DNA of 64,000 nucleotides from Ganoderma boninense. Taxonomy: Eukaryota > Basidiomycota > Agaricomycetes > Polyporales > Polyporaceae. Position 1 is the stretch's first letter, and each line of letters begins with the position of its first letter. Below the pieces are notes generated by a model. It was not told where the DNA came from. It did no database searches and saw only the letters and a program-made list of their open reading frames with translations. Positions 22,044 to 34,800 of the stretch are shown piece after piece. The translations under genes and the position numbers were made by a program. The stretch covers positions 2,170,001-2,234,000 of the forward strand of contig CM035311.1 in the NCBI GenBank assembly GCA_002900995.3. Direction: 5' to 3'.

Positions 22044-22640
22044 CTTATAGGGGAGCAGAGCAAGTAAGGGGGAGAGAACGTGATGTCTTGAGTGCGCAGA
22101 ACAAGTTGCATGCCGACTCGGAAGGGGCGTGGTTCGGGGGCATGCAGATGGAGTTGGGAACCTGGGGGAACATCACGAGGACGTATAGGACTGTGACTGA
22201 GCAAAGTAAAGCTAGTCAGTCAGATAGCGGACCTGCCACACTATCAAAGCTAAACATGGCCCACCTTTTGGCTGTGATAAGACCGACCATGACAGAGCGA
22301 TGACGAAGAAACAGGGCATGGTGTTGAAGAGGCCTGTGTGGATACGCCAGGGAGATTGGAAAGCGAGTGGTCATTATCTCGGGCAATCGGTGGGGCATGC
22401 CAACCGGTCAAGATAGAGAGGGGTGGGGGAAGGACTGGCAGACATGGGGGGGGCAGAGGGCAGATACACCAACTATGAATGCTATCACCCACAGTGCTCG
22501 TTGTGGTTCATCATCACATAGGGAAGCTCCCTCTTCGCTCCCCGTCCCACTGCGGCAAACCTTACTCACCAACACCACGCCAACACACTCCAACATCCTC
22601 GTTTCCTCCCATTCCTCCCCCTTCCTGCCTCGGCCACTCT
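22044..22640. other. Upstream of the hAT gene, no gene recognised
   Basis: Short overlapping open frames occur on both strands without a domain. The stretch may hold the hAT 5' terminal region, but no terminal repeat was identified. Confidence 0.35.
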
Positions 22641-23144
22641 GCCATACCTCCTTGTGTGTCTTGTGCCACTTTGCACAGCTATCCCACCTCAACTCACACA
22701 GATCGTTATCTATGTGAGTGCCTCGCTAATCTGCTGTGCACTCCCAAATGCTTCTCGTCGCCGGACCCCCCGATGGCTTCCCGAGCTTAGAAATCCTGCC
22801 ATTCCAGCCAATCCCGCCCCATACACTTTATCAGCAACACAGTCAACGCATGCGCCGGGGTTTAAACCTCTCGCCATGAGGCATTTCTTTTCTACTTCAC
22901 GTGCTTCCCGACCCAACACCGACTCCAAGAGCGGCATCCTGCACTCCAAGCCCCAATACTCACAAGTCCATTGCCTCTTATCCCGCCCACCTTGCAAAAC
23001 AGCATCGGAAGAATGTGTTGCCATCTGGCCCTCCAATCCACTATTTAACCGTGAATTCTGGTGCGCATTTCCTCCAGCCTTCCCCCCCAGGCCTCTCCTT
23101 CTTCTCGGCATATACATTGTGGCATTCGCCAGTCCCACTCCCAC

Positions 23145-24138
23145 CATGGCTCTTGGCCTAAATTCCCTCATCACGCTATACATCTTTCCCGAGCCCTGGA
23201 AAAACCGACTATTCAGACCGATTGACCAGATCACCCTCATTGTCGATGGCTAGGCCATAACTGTTTCAGTGAGTCTTAGTATGCATTTCTCGACTGCACA
23301 CCTTGACCGCCGCCCCCTCTGCATTTAGTTCACCATCGCAACAGGCGAGTTCAACCTGGACAACGGCCAGCCAGACTTCTTCGAGTGCTAGGTCAGGCAC
23401 ATCTAGGGGGCAATGATCTCCGGGACCGGGATCACGGAGGAGGAACGCGAGATGCTGATGCACTTCGTGCTTGGCTATCGTGCATTCTATCTAGGGCGTG
23501 AGGATGTTCCAGTCGACTTGTACTACGAGTTCACGGGTGAGCTGGTGGCCAAAACGCTTGCGCTCCACCAACCAGAGCCTGCTGGGCAAGTTATTGAGAC
23601 CGTGGTTGAGTGGCTGCTCGGACATCTGCCTGCGGTAAGTCAAACCTTTCTCACCCAAAGTCAAACTACTGATTCCCTCGTCCACCTAGGACATCTTTGA
23701 TGACCCGGGGATCAATATTCAACCTGTCACGCCCTACACTGACTCCTGAGACCCCATGGTCATGCAAGCCCTGGCCGGTGCTCTGGCAGATTGTCAGTTT
23801 CTTTAATCTAATGTAACACCCCACAGTATTCTAATTCATCCACAATTTCAGTTTCCCCCACCGGTGCACTCCTCAAAATCTGCTCCTTCCTCATCCCAGC
23901 CTGGATGACGTATGGGGATCATGAGCCGAGATCCGCCTATCTTGATGACAATTGCAGCCTGTTCAGGCTCCTGCCCACATCTCTGTCGGCCGAGCGTACG
24001 TACTTATTGCTTCCAGTCCCCCCTGCCCCCAGCTCTGAGTCAGATTCCGACATTGACTCTGGGTATGGCTCCGATGACACTATGCCAAGCTTACGCTATG
24101 TAGCAGACTCGTCTGATGACGAAGATGGCCCAAACTAG
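23145..24138 (+). pseudogene. Decayed spliced hypothetical gene
   Basis: Exon-like pieces are 23145-23269, 23330-23635, 23690-23800 and 23850-24138. Splice signals between them look real: gtgagt at 23270 to tttag at 23329, gtaagt at 23636 to cctag at 23689, and a CT-rich stretch ending tttcag near 23850. The best piece reads GITEEEREMLMHFVLGYRAFYLG and then EVPVDLYYEF-type sequence. The last piece ends in an acidic tail (SESDSDIDSGYGSDD). In-frame TAG codons at about 23390 and 23404 break exon 2. The family is not recognised. It may be a host gene or a transposon-borne gene. Confidence 0.45.
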
Positions 24139-24294
24139 ATTAGTAAGCATTGTTTTATAGTGCCAGTTCATGCATGCAGGTGTTGTGTACTTTGGTTGCT
24201 TGTAGTACATCTGTTGTATCATTGTACAGTACATCTCCAACATCACAAATGACTTTTGAATATGTCTATGCAAATGTTTTTTGGTGTGTTTCCC

Positions 24295-24477
24295 AGTAGC
24301 TACCTGCAGGTCATTGCGGGTACCCGCGGGTCAACCTATTTTTTAGCTGCTGTTACCCAGACCCGCAAGACACCCGCCTGGCAGGTAACCTGGATCCTCG
24401 AGACCCGGACCTGCAGGTCATTGTGTGGGTCAGGTCGTGGGTACCCGCAGGGGTACCCGGACCCGTGTTCAGCCTTA
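24295..24477. repeat. MITE-like element rich in gggtaccc(g)
   Basis: It ends with gttcagcctta (24467-24477), the terminus of the hAT MITE family. The body repeats cctgcaggtcattg and gggtacccgc in both orientations, as in subterminal transposase-binding sites. The left terminus is not clear. Confidence 0.5.
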
Positions 24478-25992
24478 TGTAGAGAGCAGGATGGCAAGAG
24501 GGCAGGAGAGCAGGAGAGCAGGGAGAGAGATGGTGGAAGATTGAGATGAGAGAGATAAGGAGAGCAGCTTGCTTTGTCTTTAGGCACTTATGTGGAATTT
24601 AGGGTTAGGGTTACCCCTGCCAGAAGAGTTGCATCACATGATCACAGCCAGGAGCTCAAACTACAAGTCAGCTAACATTTACAAGACACTTTCAAGCTAC
24701 CTACGCTGGTAGTGTGCAGTCATTATATGCTGTCTCTGCAGAAGACAGCATCTAATAACAACACACTTCTATACAAACATACAGGCAATGGCATCTAAGC
24801 TACACAAAGCAAACGCAAGACAATGCAAGCTGAAGGATCTGCCACAAGTGTCAGACTTGAAGAGCGTAAATAAGAGAAGACGTACTGATAAATAACACAA
24901 ATGGGATGTAGCCCATGTAGAGGTGTTGCCATAGTAAGCAATAAGCCTACATTTCAGTTACTTTAGCTATCAAAAGGAGGACAGCAAACAGACAAAGCAC
25001 ACACCATAGTAATGGTCAATAGTCTTAAGAGAGCTGGAGCTCTCCAAGTACTGAACAGTACAAAGTCTAAAAGCAAGGTGATATTAGCATTAGAGCTTGC
25101 TGAGATGCAGAAGAAGAGACATACTTGTGAGAGAGCATAGCATATAAGAGACAGAGGCCCTGATAGAGAACAAAATAAAAGGGGTGGTGAATAGAAAGAG
25201 AAACTTCGACATCTAGCGATGCTCAATGAAGCCCCCAGATTATCCACCAAGGCAACCACATCTATCCTAGAAGATGGAACAGACCTCGGCATCCAAGGAC
25301 GCTCACAAGGAGGTTTTCCCAACCTCTGAAAAGAGGCCAGGCCCTGACCCATATGTGACTAAATGCAAGAGAGCGTCCCCTCCTGTACAGTCATGAGCCC
25401 TTCCACACACTGGAGACTTACAGTAGTTGATCAGACTACAGGCTCCAGTGAAGAGGAAGATGGTGGTGCAAGGAAAAGAGAACGGCTGCCAGCAGAACAT
25501 ATTAAATAAGAGTATGATTATATAACACTAGGACTTTGACTGAAGGGCGGAAGTTTCTTGCAGAAGAGCAGGCTATATTGCTTTTCTACAATGCCCTATC
25601 TTGATTAATGATTTCCTGTGTGCCTCTACAATCCCTCTTGAACATGGATGCATCCCTGGGTGGATAGGAGGCCTGTGTAGGGATGGCTAAGACGTCTTGG
25701 TGAGCCTCTCTCCTGCCTCCCTCCTGCCCCCACAACATCTACCCATATCTCTACCAGTTTTGGATGGATTTCGTTTGTTCAACCTTTCTATATCATAGGT
25801 GACAACCTATTTATCTAACTATTGTTTCAGCCCAGTCATTAATACTTGTCATATATGTACTGCCAGCCTTGTGTCTTGACTATGTGCAAAGTGTCCAGCT
25901 ATTGATAATGCAGAATACTGAGGACTATGTACTATGATATATATTGTGATAGCCAATGCTAGAAGAACAATGGGCAGTCAAACTACCCAGAC
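24478..25992. other. No gene recognised
   Basis: A purine-rich GAGAGCAG stretch lies at 24482-24560, and a short ttagggttaggg at about 24600. The rest shows only short frames with no domain. Confidence 0.4.
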
Positions 25993-28195
25993 TCAGTTAC
26001 ATGCTCCACCAAACAGGAAGAGTCGCTTGATTGGCTGTTCAACAAGCACCTCAACCATAACCTCACATTCAACACCATCAACAACCTCATGCTTAACCTG
26101 CATCTCCTTCTTTGGAGCAATACGCATGATGGGGTATGTGACAACCTCTGTTGAGTAGCTCTGTGTGTGAGCTGAAGAGTAAAGTAATAAGTAGCTGCTT
26201 ATACATGTTGAACAATGCACACTCACGCAATGAGTTGGCTACCTTAAGAGCTGGAAGAGAGTGGGTGGCCTTGGGAGCCATGTTAAACTTGTTGCTATGG
26301 TTATCACAGCACTGTTGATGGAGGTAGCTACTAACACCAGCTACTTTGCAGTGGTGACAATGCATCTTGACATCAGGAACTAGGATGCAGCCCTCAGCTC
26401 CAAGCTTGAGGAGGGAAACTTCACATGTAGAGCAAGAGCAGGGAGGGCCAGTGTGTGATAAGAGATGGCAGGAGTGGGAACACTGGGCAAGGGTAGTGGT
26501 GTACTGATTGTAGAGCTTTTGGGTGATAGCATCAGTCTGTGCTGCAACAAGACAAAGAGAGGATCACAGGTTATCATTGTTGACTGTTGTAGTGGGCAGG
26601 TACTCTCCAAGAGTTGAATGTACTCTATGAGAGCGATGGGGTGAGGCTACATAAGAGCTGTATACACAAATAGCTGCATCATCAGGATCAGGACAGGTAA
26701 AGTCCCGGGGAAGAGCAAAGCCGTAAACACTTGCACACCATGCATTGGAACCATCTGTCTATCCTGGAATTGGTTTGTTGTCTTCACTAGGGTCATTGGG
26801 AATAGGATCACCCCAAAATAACCTCGTAGTTTTGATGCAGAGAGCAGCCTTGATGCGGCAGGCAGCAAGTATAACACCACCTTCTAACAGAGGGGGAGGC
26901 TTTGCAGCCAAGGCCTTTGTCTTGGGAGTAAAAGGGGGAGGAGGAGGAAGAGGATTAAAGCCGTACATGGCAGACAGATGGAGGTAGGCAATTTGCACTG
27001 CTGTTTGGTGGAGACATTTTGACAGTGGCAGTGGTAGTGGTGGTGGGAGCGACAGAGGGAGGAGACAAAAGAGAGGTGTATGACACACTTCTTGAGCCTT
27101 TAACACCATCCTGCAAGCAATCTCTATCCAAGGAAGCATTTGATTAGATAGGTGAGAGATGAGGGGGAGTTGAGTGATCATTGATATAGCAGGACTGGAA
27201 ATCGGCAAGACAGCAGGCATCGGAACAGTAGAGGGGAGCAGGGGTCTGGTCAATGACCTTGTGGTAGCAGAGTTGAGGAGGATTGACAGCAGGCATCCCA
27301 CCAGATGATGCACCTAGAGTAGCATCCTGGGTAGGGCTACCCTTAGTTGCCCAGTTAGACTCCACACGGCCTTTTGCGCTGCCACTGGGGGTAACAGTCT
27401 TACCTGTCATATTGCAATGAGATGTTTTGGACTCTATAAATAAAGTTAACAGTTAAAGAAATGCTATAGTAATAGAGGGGTGCTTACCAATGCCAGCAAT
27501 CTCAGGTGAGGTAGGAGGAGTAGGACGGCTTAACAGGTGTGAGGAAGTGCTTGGAAACAATTTGACGGGAGCAGATAGGGCACCAGATGTTACGACTGGC
27601 TGTCGAGTAAGATCAGGGAGGAGGCTTACGAGACGAGCAAGGGCGTCGACGAGCACTTGTGCAGCGAGAGCGGAGCAGGGCTCGACAGTCAGGCTGGAGA
27701 CAAGATGTATTGAGCAAGTTAACTAACGAGCGAGAATACAGCAAGGCTTACCTGGAGACAAGAGGTCGAAACTGAGGTCTCCAGGTAGCGAAGTACAGGT
27801 CTTATATACATGTAGCGGACAATGGGAACCGGGGACAATAGGTAACTATGGACACGGGAACCAGTGGAAGAACAATGGTATGTAGTACAATGACGACGGG
27901 AACAATGGGTAACAGGAGTTATTGTACTGCGAGAACAAGGGACGGGTTTGCTAAACAACGGAGGACAATAGGAACGACGCGGGAGGCAAACAGTCCAAAA
28001 AGGGAAAGAGAGACGCCGGGGTAGGCGCCGAGCATGCGGTTCATGACACCAGAGTGTGTCAAAGGGGATATCAACTGTACTGATATCTAGAGGGAGTAAA
28101 ATCATTATAGAGGGAGATGGAGGTATGGTTGTTGGAGTGTTTGGGCATTGGCACTTTGTGGCACTGTTTGAGAGAGAGTTACGAGCAGTGCCCAA
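25993..28195 (-). pseudogene. Ecl1-like zinc-binding protein gene, interrupted by a solo LTR
   Basis: Read on the minus strand, an exon starting at an ATG at 28195 leads to CPICSRQI, with a CxxC pair. This motif lies just after the LTR insertion point and reads in frame only if the LTR is skipped. A second region (27410-27144) contains YCSDACCLADF. CxxC followed by a YCSxxCR-type motif is the layout of the fungal Ecl1 lifespan-factor family (family assignment by motif, inference). Further exons follow: 26760-26570; a Cys/His-rich exon after ttgcag at about 26555; and a last exon ending KRLFLFGGACN with stop 25993-25995. Stops inside the second exon (for example TAA near 27144) and the LTR make it a pseudogene. 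It may once have been a host gene. Confidence 0.5.
27588..28048 (-). repeat. Solo gypsy LTR with 5-bp target duplication
   Basis: This 461-bp LTR is complete, from TGTTACGAC to TTCATGACA on the plus strand. It is flanked by ccaga at 27583-27587 and 28049-28053. This fixes the LTR ends for the whole gypsy family. It lies within an exon-like region of the Ecl1-like gene. Confidence 0.96.
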
Positions 28196-29711
28196 TCGAC
28201 AGTGTGATGTGGTAGAGATCTGATCACGGCAGATCTCAACGCTAACAACACTTATTGGGCTGACCTTTTATTCTATCTCCTGACATAGACAACAAATGCT
28301 GCCACTAGGGCTTAGCTGTCAATCTCCCACTCCTTTTTTCTCAGTTGCAGCAGTCATTACCCACTTTACTCAACATCTTTGCTGTTTTTCTCTTAGTCTT
28401 ATAGAAAATATCAGTCAACACTCAGCAACTTCAATGATTGTTACTTGACAACAGGCAAAGGATTAAGCACCAATAGGAAAGATGAGTTAAAGTGGTGGCA
28501 TAAGCTCATCTCTGAGTACCAACAGGTAGGCTGTTTTCACCTGATTATATATTGCAACATATTTATCTTGAGCTCACTCACTAGACTTGTAGAGAGTATA
28601 TGCATGATGCTTGTGCTGAGCCTGACACCTACAGCTTCTGCTTTGCCAAAATATCCCACAGAAATACAATTTTATTATTATGCTTTAGTCTTTGCACTAA
28701 ACTGTACACTAAAAAAGAGTGTTGGTAACAGGTAGCAAAGGATTGGTTTGCATAGTGCCTAGCTATCACACCTACCTTAGGCAAGCTGTAGCATCATCTT
28801 GGTTTGCTAGGCTATGATAAGGATAGAACTGATGAGGAGCTACATAGTGTTGACTATTTGGTCAATAGGTCTGTACTTTGGCTGTGCTTGTTTCTAGCAA
28901 ATGTGGTAATATCTAGTGTTTTATCTATTCTCAACAGCACACAAATTAGTACTTGTTTTGTACTCACCAGCACCATAGGTGTAGTGCTAGATGCTAGATA
29001 TAGGCTTGTCTTTCTCTATTGAATGTGGCTTACAAAACCCTAGCTCAATGACTCTAAGCATATGCTGGAATGTTTCTTAAAAATGCTCTAAATCAGAAGT
29101 AGGTTGAGCTGCTTACATTACATATCTAGATACTCACTAAACACCCTTTTTATATGTAGAAAGCAAGCCAAAGAGCAGAAATAGATGAAGAAGGCACTAA
29201 TTAATGTGTCTTATACTATTTATTGTATCTTTGTATTAATCAATAAGTGTATATGCTCTTGTGTAGTAAGTCTATAGAGAGCATTAATATAAACAGCCTA
29301 AACAGTTAATGTGTATGAGGCTATAGTACTGCTCTACTAACAAGTAATAGTACTATATTACAGCATTAGTATAATTAGTAGAAAACTGAGTAGTACATAG
29401 ATTATACTACAATCTATAAGATATTGCATAAAGGTATCAATACAAGTCATTAAAACTGCTGGTCTCTATCAATTGTTACTTACTAGTAATGGTCAACTTC
29501 TAACAATGTAATTAGCCTAGGAGGAAGTGCACTCTATTATAAGCAATTGATTTTATTTCCTATCAATCATGGCTATAATGGCCTTATAACTATAAATGAC
29601 CCTAACTATAAACCTATCTAAATTTCATAGACCACAAGCAATCCAAGCTCTAAATTAGATGGCTACTACAAAGCATTTGTGTTTTTAACTTTGCTTATAT
29701 TGTAACTATAT
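28196..29711. other. AT-rich relic region, no gene
   Basis: Stop-dense, low-GC sequence. A short coding-like patch near 28445-28530 (DELKWWHKLISEYQQ) ends at a donor-like caggtag. A 50-bp segment at 29523-29573 is repeated at 30213-30263. Confidence 0.4.
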
Positions 29712-29821
29712 TAGAAACAAAATAACCACTGAATCAGCTATGCTAAAAGGGCACAATGTGAAGCTTAGGCTTAATACTTGGCTGGTACTATATATATAGC
29801 TCCTAATACCTGTTCATAACA
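29712..29821 (-). repeat. Terminus of an unnamed repeat (copy 2)
   Basis: Inverted, diverged copy of 11099-11212, starting TGTTATGAACAGG at 29821. Relative to copy 1 most differences are C-to-T or G-to-A. Confidence 0.55.
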
Positions 29822-30143
29822 GACTATTATAGTACAAAACTAGCATGTTTATAAGCACTTTATGCAGCTTCTTGTAGTGAGCTATAACACTAGATATCTC
29901 AAGATACAACACACAAAGTATAGAGACCATAGTCACAAAGTATAGAGACCATAGTAGAGCACTCAATGTGGTGAACCCTACTAAGCGCTCAGACAAAGAG
30001 TATAACAATGGAAGTAAGAACAGGCTACAAAATATAGCACAGCCACCATTTATTGTGAGCTGATAAAAGTAACAAATGCTGACCCTAACCCTAAAGCTGT
30101 GCTAGCACAGTAAGTAAATTTGTAGTAGAGCGTCTAAACTTTT

Positions 30144-30389
30144 GTGGTTAAAGGCTTTCTGGATCTGATTTTTTTTCCCACGGGCATTGACAAGCGTAAC
30201 GCAGTGCTTGCTGGAAGTGCACTCCATTACAAACAATTGATTTTGTTCCTCATCAATCGTAATTCTCTACCTAGTGAGTATATGTTTACTAACAAGTACT
30301 TGTTGCTCGATGCTCTTCCTATCTACGACCATTTGATCTACACTTTGGTCGGCAATCTGTATCCTGCCTATGTTACTGCACACTCCTAG
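30144..30389 (+). CDS. Hypothetical 81-codon frame, unrecognised
   Basis: The frame gives a regular amphipathic sequence with aromatic residues (LLLDALPIYDHLIYTLVG) and ends at a TAG after CACTCC. It overlaps a 50-bp repeat shared with 29523-29573, where the frame is destroyed. It is probably a fragment of a longer transposon or host protein; no family is recognised. Confidence 0.3.
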   Translation: MVKGFLDLIFFPTGIDKRNAVLAGSALHYKQLILFLINRNSLPSEYMFTNKYLLLDALPIYDHLIYTLVGNLYPAYVTAHS

Positions 30390-31299
30390 AGCAGTCAAGC
30401 TTTCATCCTTTGGCCCTCGTACATTGTCTCCCTTTTCTGACCCATGCTAGTATGTATGTCATACCTCTTTCAGTCTTGACCCTAATTCATGTCTCGTTGT
30501 ATGTCCCTGCACCACCTTAACAGTCTTTGTCGCTAGTTAGCATGTGCCCATCAAAAGCATCGTATGTTATTCATAAGCTCTCTTCTTTGCTTTTATACAT
30601 ACATCCTGTGGGTGCAGACTTGAAGAAAAATAGATGTGCTCTTTTGCAGTGGGTGCATCAAGAAGCATGTTATGTTAAGATGCAGGTCAGGTGAGATGAA
30701 GTGGAATGCCAGCAGGAAACTCTTCTCAGTGCAGCAGATGGGACAACAAACCTCATTATTGTATACTAAACAACATGGGTTTGCTTAGCAACATCCTGCA
30801 ATGTCAAACCACCAATCCACCAACACCTGAGGCAACATCCGAGGCTGTCAAAATTGGGTGGATGCAAACATTGTTGAACATTCAATGCAGACTAGGGTGA
30901 TGACTTGCACTGGTGCAGTGGTGACACAGCCTGGTGAGCTACTAACTAGTACCACCAGACGTAGCTGGAGTTGTCACGTGTCCTGTCACACGGGCTGCGG
31001 GCAACCATTTGAATGGTGGCCCAGTACTGGGGCCTCCATTTTATGCTGGGTCGCCTCTCATGGTAGCAGGTTCTCTGGTTCCATCGCAGAATGGCTTGCT
31101 GTCAGCAGGCCAGTTTCAGGCAGGCGTGGGTTCTCTTGTGCCTTCTGCTGCATTGAGTGCAAGCGGAGATGCGCTCACCAGGGCTTTGTCACCTGCCAGT
31201 TGTTTGACACCTGCTGGTGCCTCCTTGTTCACTGGTCCCTCTTTGCCCAGTGCATTGCACTTGGGCCACGCATCTGCTGTAAGCAAGGATATTGCCACC
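30390..31299. other. Sequence left of copia C1, weak coding hint
   Basis: At 30980-31299 a plus-strand frame rich in Gly, Ser, Pro and Ala (SLVPSQNGLLSAGQFQAG) runs into the copia LTR. It may be an exon cut by C1. Nothing else is recognised. Confidence 0.3.
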
Positions 31300-31725
31300 T
31301 GTTGGCTGCAGTGGCCCTCAGGACGTCACAATGGCCTGTGTCAAGCTCTGTAAAGTCTGTATTGCAGGAAACTAAAGTATGCTACTCACCTGTGTCAAGC
31401 TCTGTAAAGTCTAAGAACACAGAGCCTGACAGAGGCGTCGATACAGCTCATGGAGCACGTGCTAGGTAGAGTATGTAACACTGTGCTACTGGCGCCGTTA
31501 TGGCGCCCAGGGAGCGAGAATTGCGGACTGTACAGTGTAAAGTAGAGCAGGATGCAGATGTAAGCTAGTTGGAGTCTCTAATGAAGACGATGTTGTAACT
31601 CTATGGGATGTGCTACTCTAACGAAACGAAAAATGCCCCAGGTAGGGGACGATGCAAAGTACATACGGTGCGATCGTGAACTTGGTGCGATCAAAACTGC
31701 GGGCGCTACAGCACCGACTTCAACA
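31300..31725 (-). repeat. 3' LTR of copia C1
   Basis: TGTTGGCTGC...CTTCAACA in plus-strand view, 426 bp, next to the polypurine tract complement ctctcccct at 31726. Confidence 0.93.
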
Positions 31726-31824
31726 CTCTCCCCTGATTGCTCAAGTCCCCAATCCAAGCATCTTCACCATCTCCAGCACTTTGGGCTTGGGCAGCGACTT
31801 GGTCAGGATGTCAGCAGGCATGTG

Positions 31825-34800
31825 TCACGTGTGCAGGTGCACCACCTCAATGCGCCCCTTGGCCACCTCATTCCGCAGCCAGTAGAAGCGCAGGTCGAGG
31901 TGCTTCATCCACCTGTGGTGCTCCGGGTTCTTCGCCACAGAGAGGGCAGAGAGGTTGTCGATGCGCATGCGGGAGGCAGAGGAGAGGCTGTAGCCAAACT
32001 CAGTGAGCAGATTGCGCAGCCAGAGCATCTCCTGCCCACACGAGACTGCAGCGATGAACTCAGCCTCTGTGGTGGACAGAGCAACAAGGGACTGGAGACG
32101 ACTCGACCAGGAGATGGCCCCAGTGCCCATCTTGATCACATAGCCAGAGGTGGAGCGACCAGTATCAGGGCAGCCAGCGTGGTCTGCGTCGGTGTAGGAG
32201 GTGAACAGCTCTGACTCTGGCGAGGGAGCATAGGTGAGCTTGTAGTCGAGGGTGCCCTTGATGTAGCGGAACAGGTGCTTGACTGCCTTCCAGTGCGCCA
32301 TGCCAGGGTGCTGCGAGAAGCGTGCAAGGTTGCCCACAGTGCGAGCAATGTCTGGGCGAGTAGCCACTGCAAGATAAAACAAAGAGCCGACCGCCTGGCT
32401 GTAGGGGATGTCCTGCATCGCACGGATGTCTGCAGGCGACGTGGGGGCCATGTCTGCGCTGAGGCGGAGGCCAGGGTCCATGGGAGTGCTGACTGGGTCA
32501 CAGTTGGAGAAGCCGTATCGCTCAAGGATGTCCAGGGAGTACTGCCGCTGCAAGATGGACAGGGAACGCTGTGAGCGGTCACGCTCAATCTGCACACCCA
32601 GCAGCCACGACGTGGGGCCCAGATCACGCAGCTTGAAGTGCTTGCGCAGGTCGTCCTTGACTCGCTGGATTGCTGCCTTGTCCTTGCCTGCAATGGTGAT
32701 GTTGTCGACAAAGACAGGGATGATGAGACGCACACCATCGCGCAGGTACACCCAGACACTGTGCTTGCAGGTGAGGCGTTCAAATCCCAGCTTGCTGAGC
32801 ACCTCGTCGAGCTTCTCGTGCCAGCAGCGGCCAGCCTGCTTGAGGCCATAGAGGGCCTTGCGAAGGCGCCACACCCACTGCAGAGTCTTCTCCTCAAAGC
32901 CATCTGGCTGGCGCATGTACACCTCCTCCTTGAGCTCGCCGTTGAGGTAGGCAGAGGAGATGTCCACCGACTCGAGCTTGAGGTCCTCGAGGGCTGCAAG
33001 GGCGAGGATGGCGCGAATGGAGGCCCACTTGGGCGTAGGAGCAAAGGTCTCATTGTACTAGAAGCCAGGGCGCTGTGAGAAGCCCTTGGCCACCAATCTG
33101 CCCTTGTAGCGTTCAATGGAGCCGTCTGCATTGCGCTTGACCCGGAATACCCAGCGGGAGCCAATGGCCTTGCGACCTGGAGGGAGGAGGACAAGCTTGA
33201 AGGTGCCATTCTCAACGAGGGACTGCAGCTCTTCCTGCGCTGCCTTGAGCCACTTGTTGCGCTCCTCAGGCTCGAGTGCCATGACCTCAGACATCGACGT
33301 GGGCTCCCCAAAGTGCTCCTGGCTGGCCTTCGATGCCTGCTCAACCACTGACTCGAATGCGACGTCCAGGGCATCGTCGTAGGACAGGTAGTCAACCAGG
33401 GGGTCAGAGTAGACGTCATCGAGGCCTGCCAGCATTGCATGGAGTGCGTCCTCATCGCTGCTGTCCCCTCGACCTATGAGGTCCAGCTCGTCGTCTGAGG
33501 ATGTGGGACTCGGTGGGGGAGAGCGTGGACGGTTGGGGAACCCTCGATTAAAGCCAGGAGCAGCTGGTGCATCGACTGGAGCCTCAATGAGTGGATCAGG
33601 CGACGAGGAGCGTTCAGGCTGAGGAGACGGAGCAGGAGCAGGAGCAGGAGCAGGGGACACAGAGCGAATGCGAAGGCGCTGAGGAACGAGGTTCTGGCGT
33701 TCAAGGGCACGCTCATTGAGGGAGCCTTGAGGGCGAGAGGCACGCGAGGGGAGCTGCTTGCGAGCAAGAGCTGGATAGGGCCTGAAACCTGGGTTTTGTG
33801 CTTGCTGGTGCGCAGATGGAGCGACAGGGCGAGCAACTGGTGCAGGAGGTGCAGGATCATCATAGTCGTCATCTCTCCCCTGATCATGCAGCTCTGGCAC
33901 TCCTGGCACACCGTCCTCTGGTGGTGCTGCATCGTCAGGGCCCCCAGGGACGTCCACATCGTCGAGGGGCAGGCCAAAGACATTGATGAAGGGTGAGTTG
34001 CCAGGGAAGCACTGCTCGTCAAACACTGCATGCGACGAGACAATCACCTTCTTTGCTGCAGGGTCCCAGAACCGCCAGGCCTTGGTGCTATCCGGGTAGC
34101 CAATGAAGATGCACTTGCGCGTGTGGGGCTGCAGCGCCTTGCGGTCCTTCTTGCGGATGAGCACATAGGCCAGGCAGCCAAAAACTCGAAAGTAGGACAC
34201 ATCAGGCTTGCGCCCATCGCCCTTCTAGGCCGTGTAGGGAATGCCACCGTTGAGTGCAGAGGTGGGCATGCGGTTGCGCGTGTGGACAAAGGTAGAGACA
34301 GCGTGGCACCAGAATGAAGGGGGCAGCTTGGACTGGGCAAGGAGGGCAGTGGCACCCTCAGACGTCGTCCTGTTTGCTCGCTCTGCTACGCCGTTCTGGT
34401 GGGGCTCGTCTGGCTCTGTGTGCTGCCTGTGGATGCCGTGCTCAGTGCAGAAGTCGATGAACTCCTGGCCCATGTACTCGCCGCCCTTGTCGTCCCGTGT
34501 GGCCTTGATGCGCAGGCCCAGGCAGTTCTCAGCATACGCCTTGTACGCCTTGAAGGCTGCAAATGCGTCGCTTTTGCGCTTGAGGTAGGCCAGGGCCCAG
34601 AAACGTGTCGCATCGTCGACAAACACCATCCAGTAGAGGTAGCCCTCCGGTGTGGGCACAGCAAGCTTGCCCTTGAGATCTGTGTGCACCAGGGCAAGGC
34701 GAACGAACCGTCTAGAGGCGAAACGAGGGATGGAGTGGCGATTGAGTTTGCCAGCTAGGCATGGCTCGCAGATGGCGCTGGGGGCACGCTTGGAGCGGAT

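Noticed and set aside
22250..22800. Several overlapping 80-115-codon frames on both strands
   Set aside because: No domain, no consistent frame, and CT-rich composition that creates open frames by chance.
24596..24614. ttagggttaggg, like the fungal telomere repeat (also its complement near 30082)
   Set aside because: Only about two units each, no array; chance occurrence is likely.
32136..33455. 439-codon minus-strand frame rich in Ser, Thr, Arg and Leu
   Set aside because: It overlaps the copia C1 reverse transcriptase in another frame; composition is typical of a shadow frame in GC-rich coding DNA.
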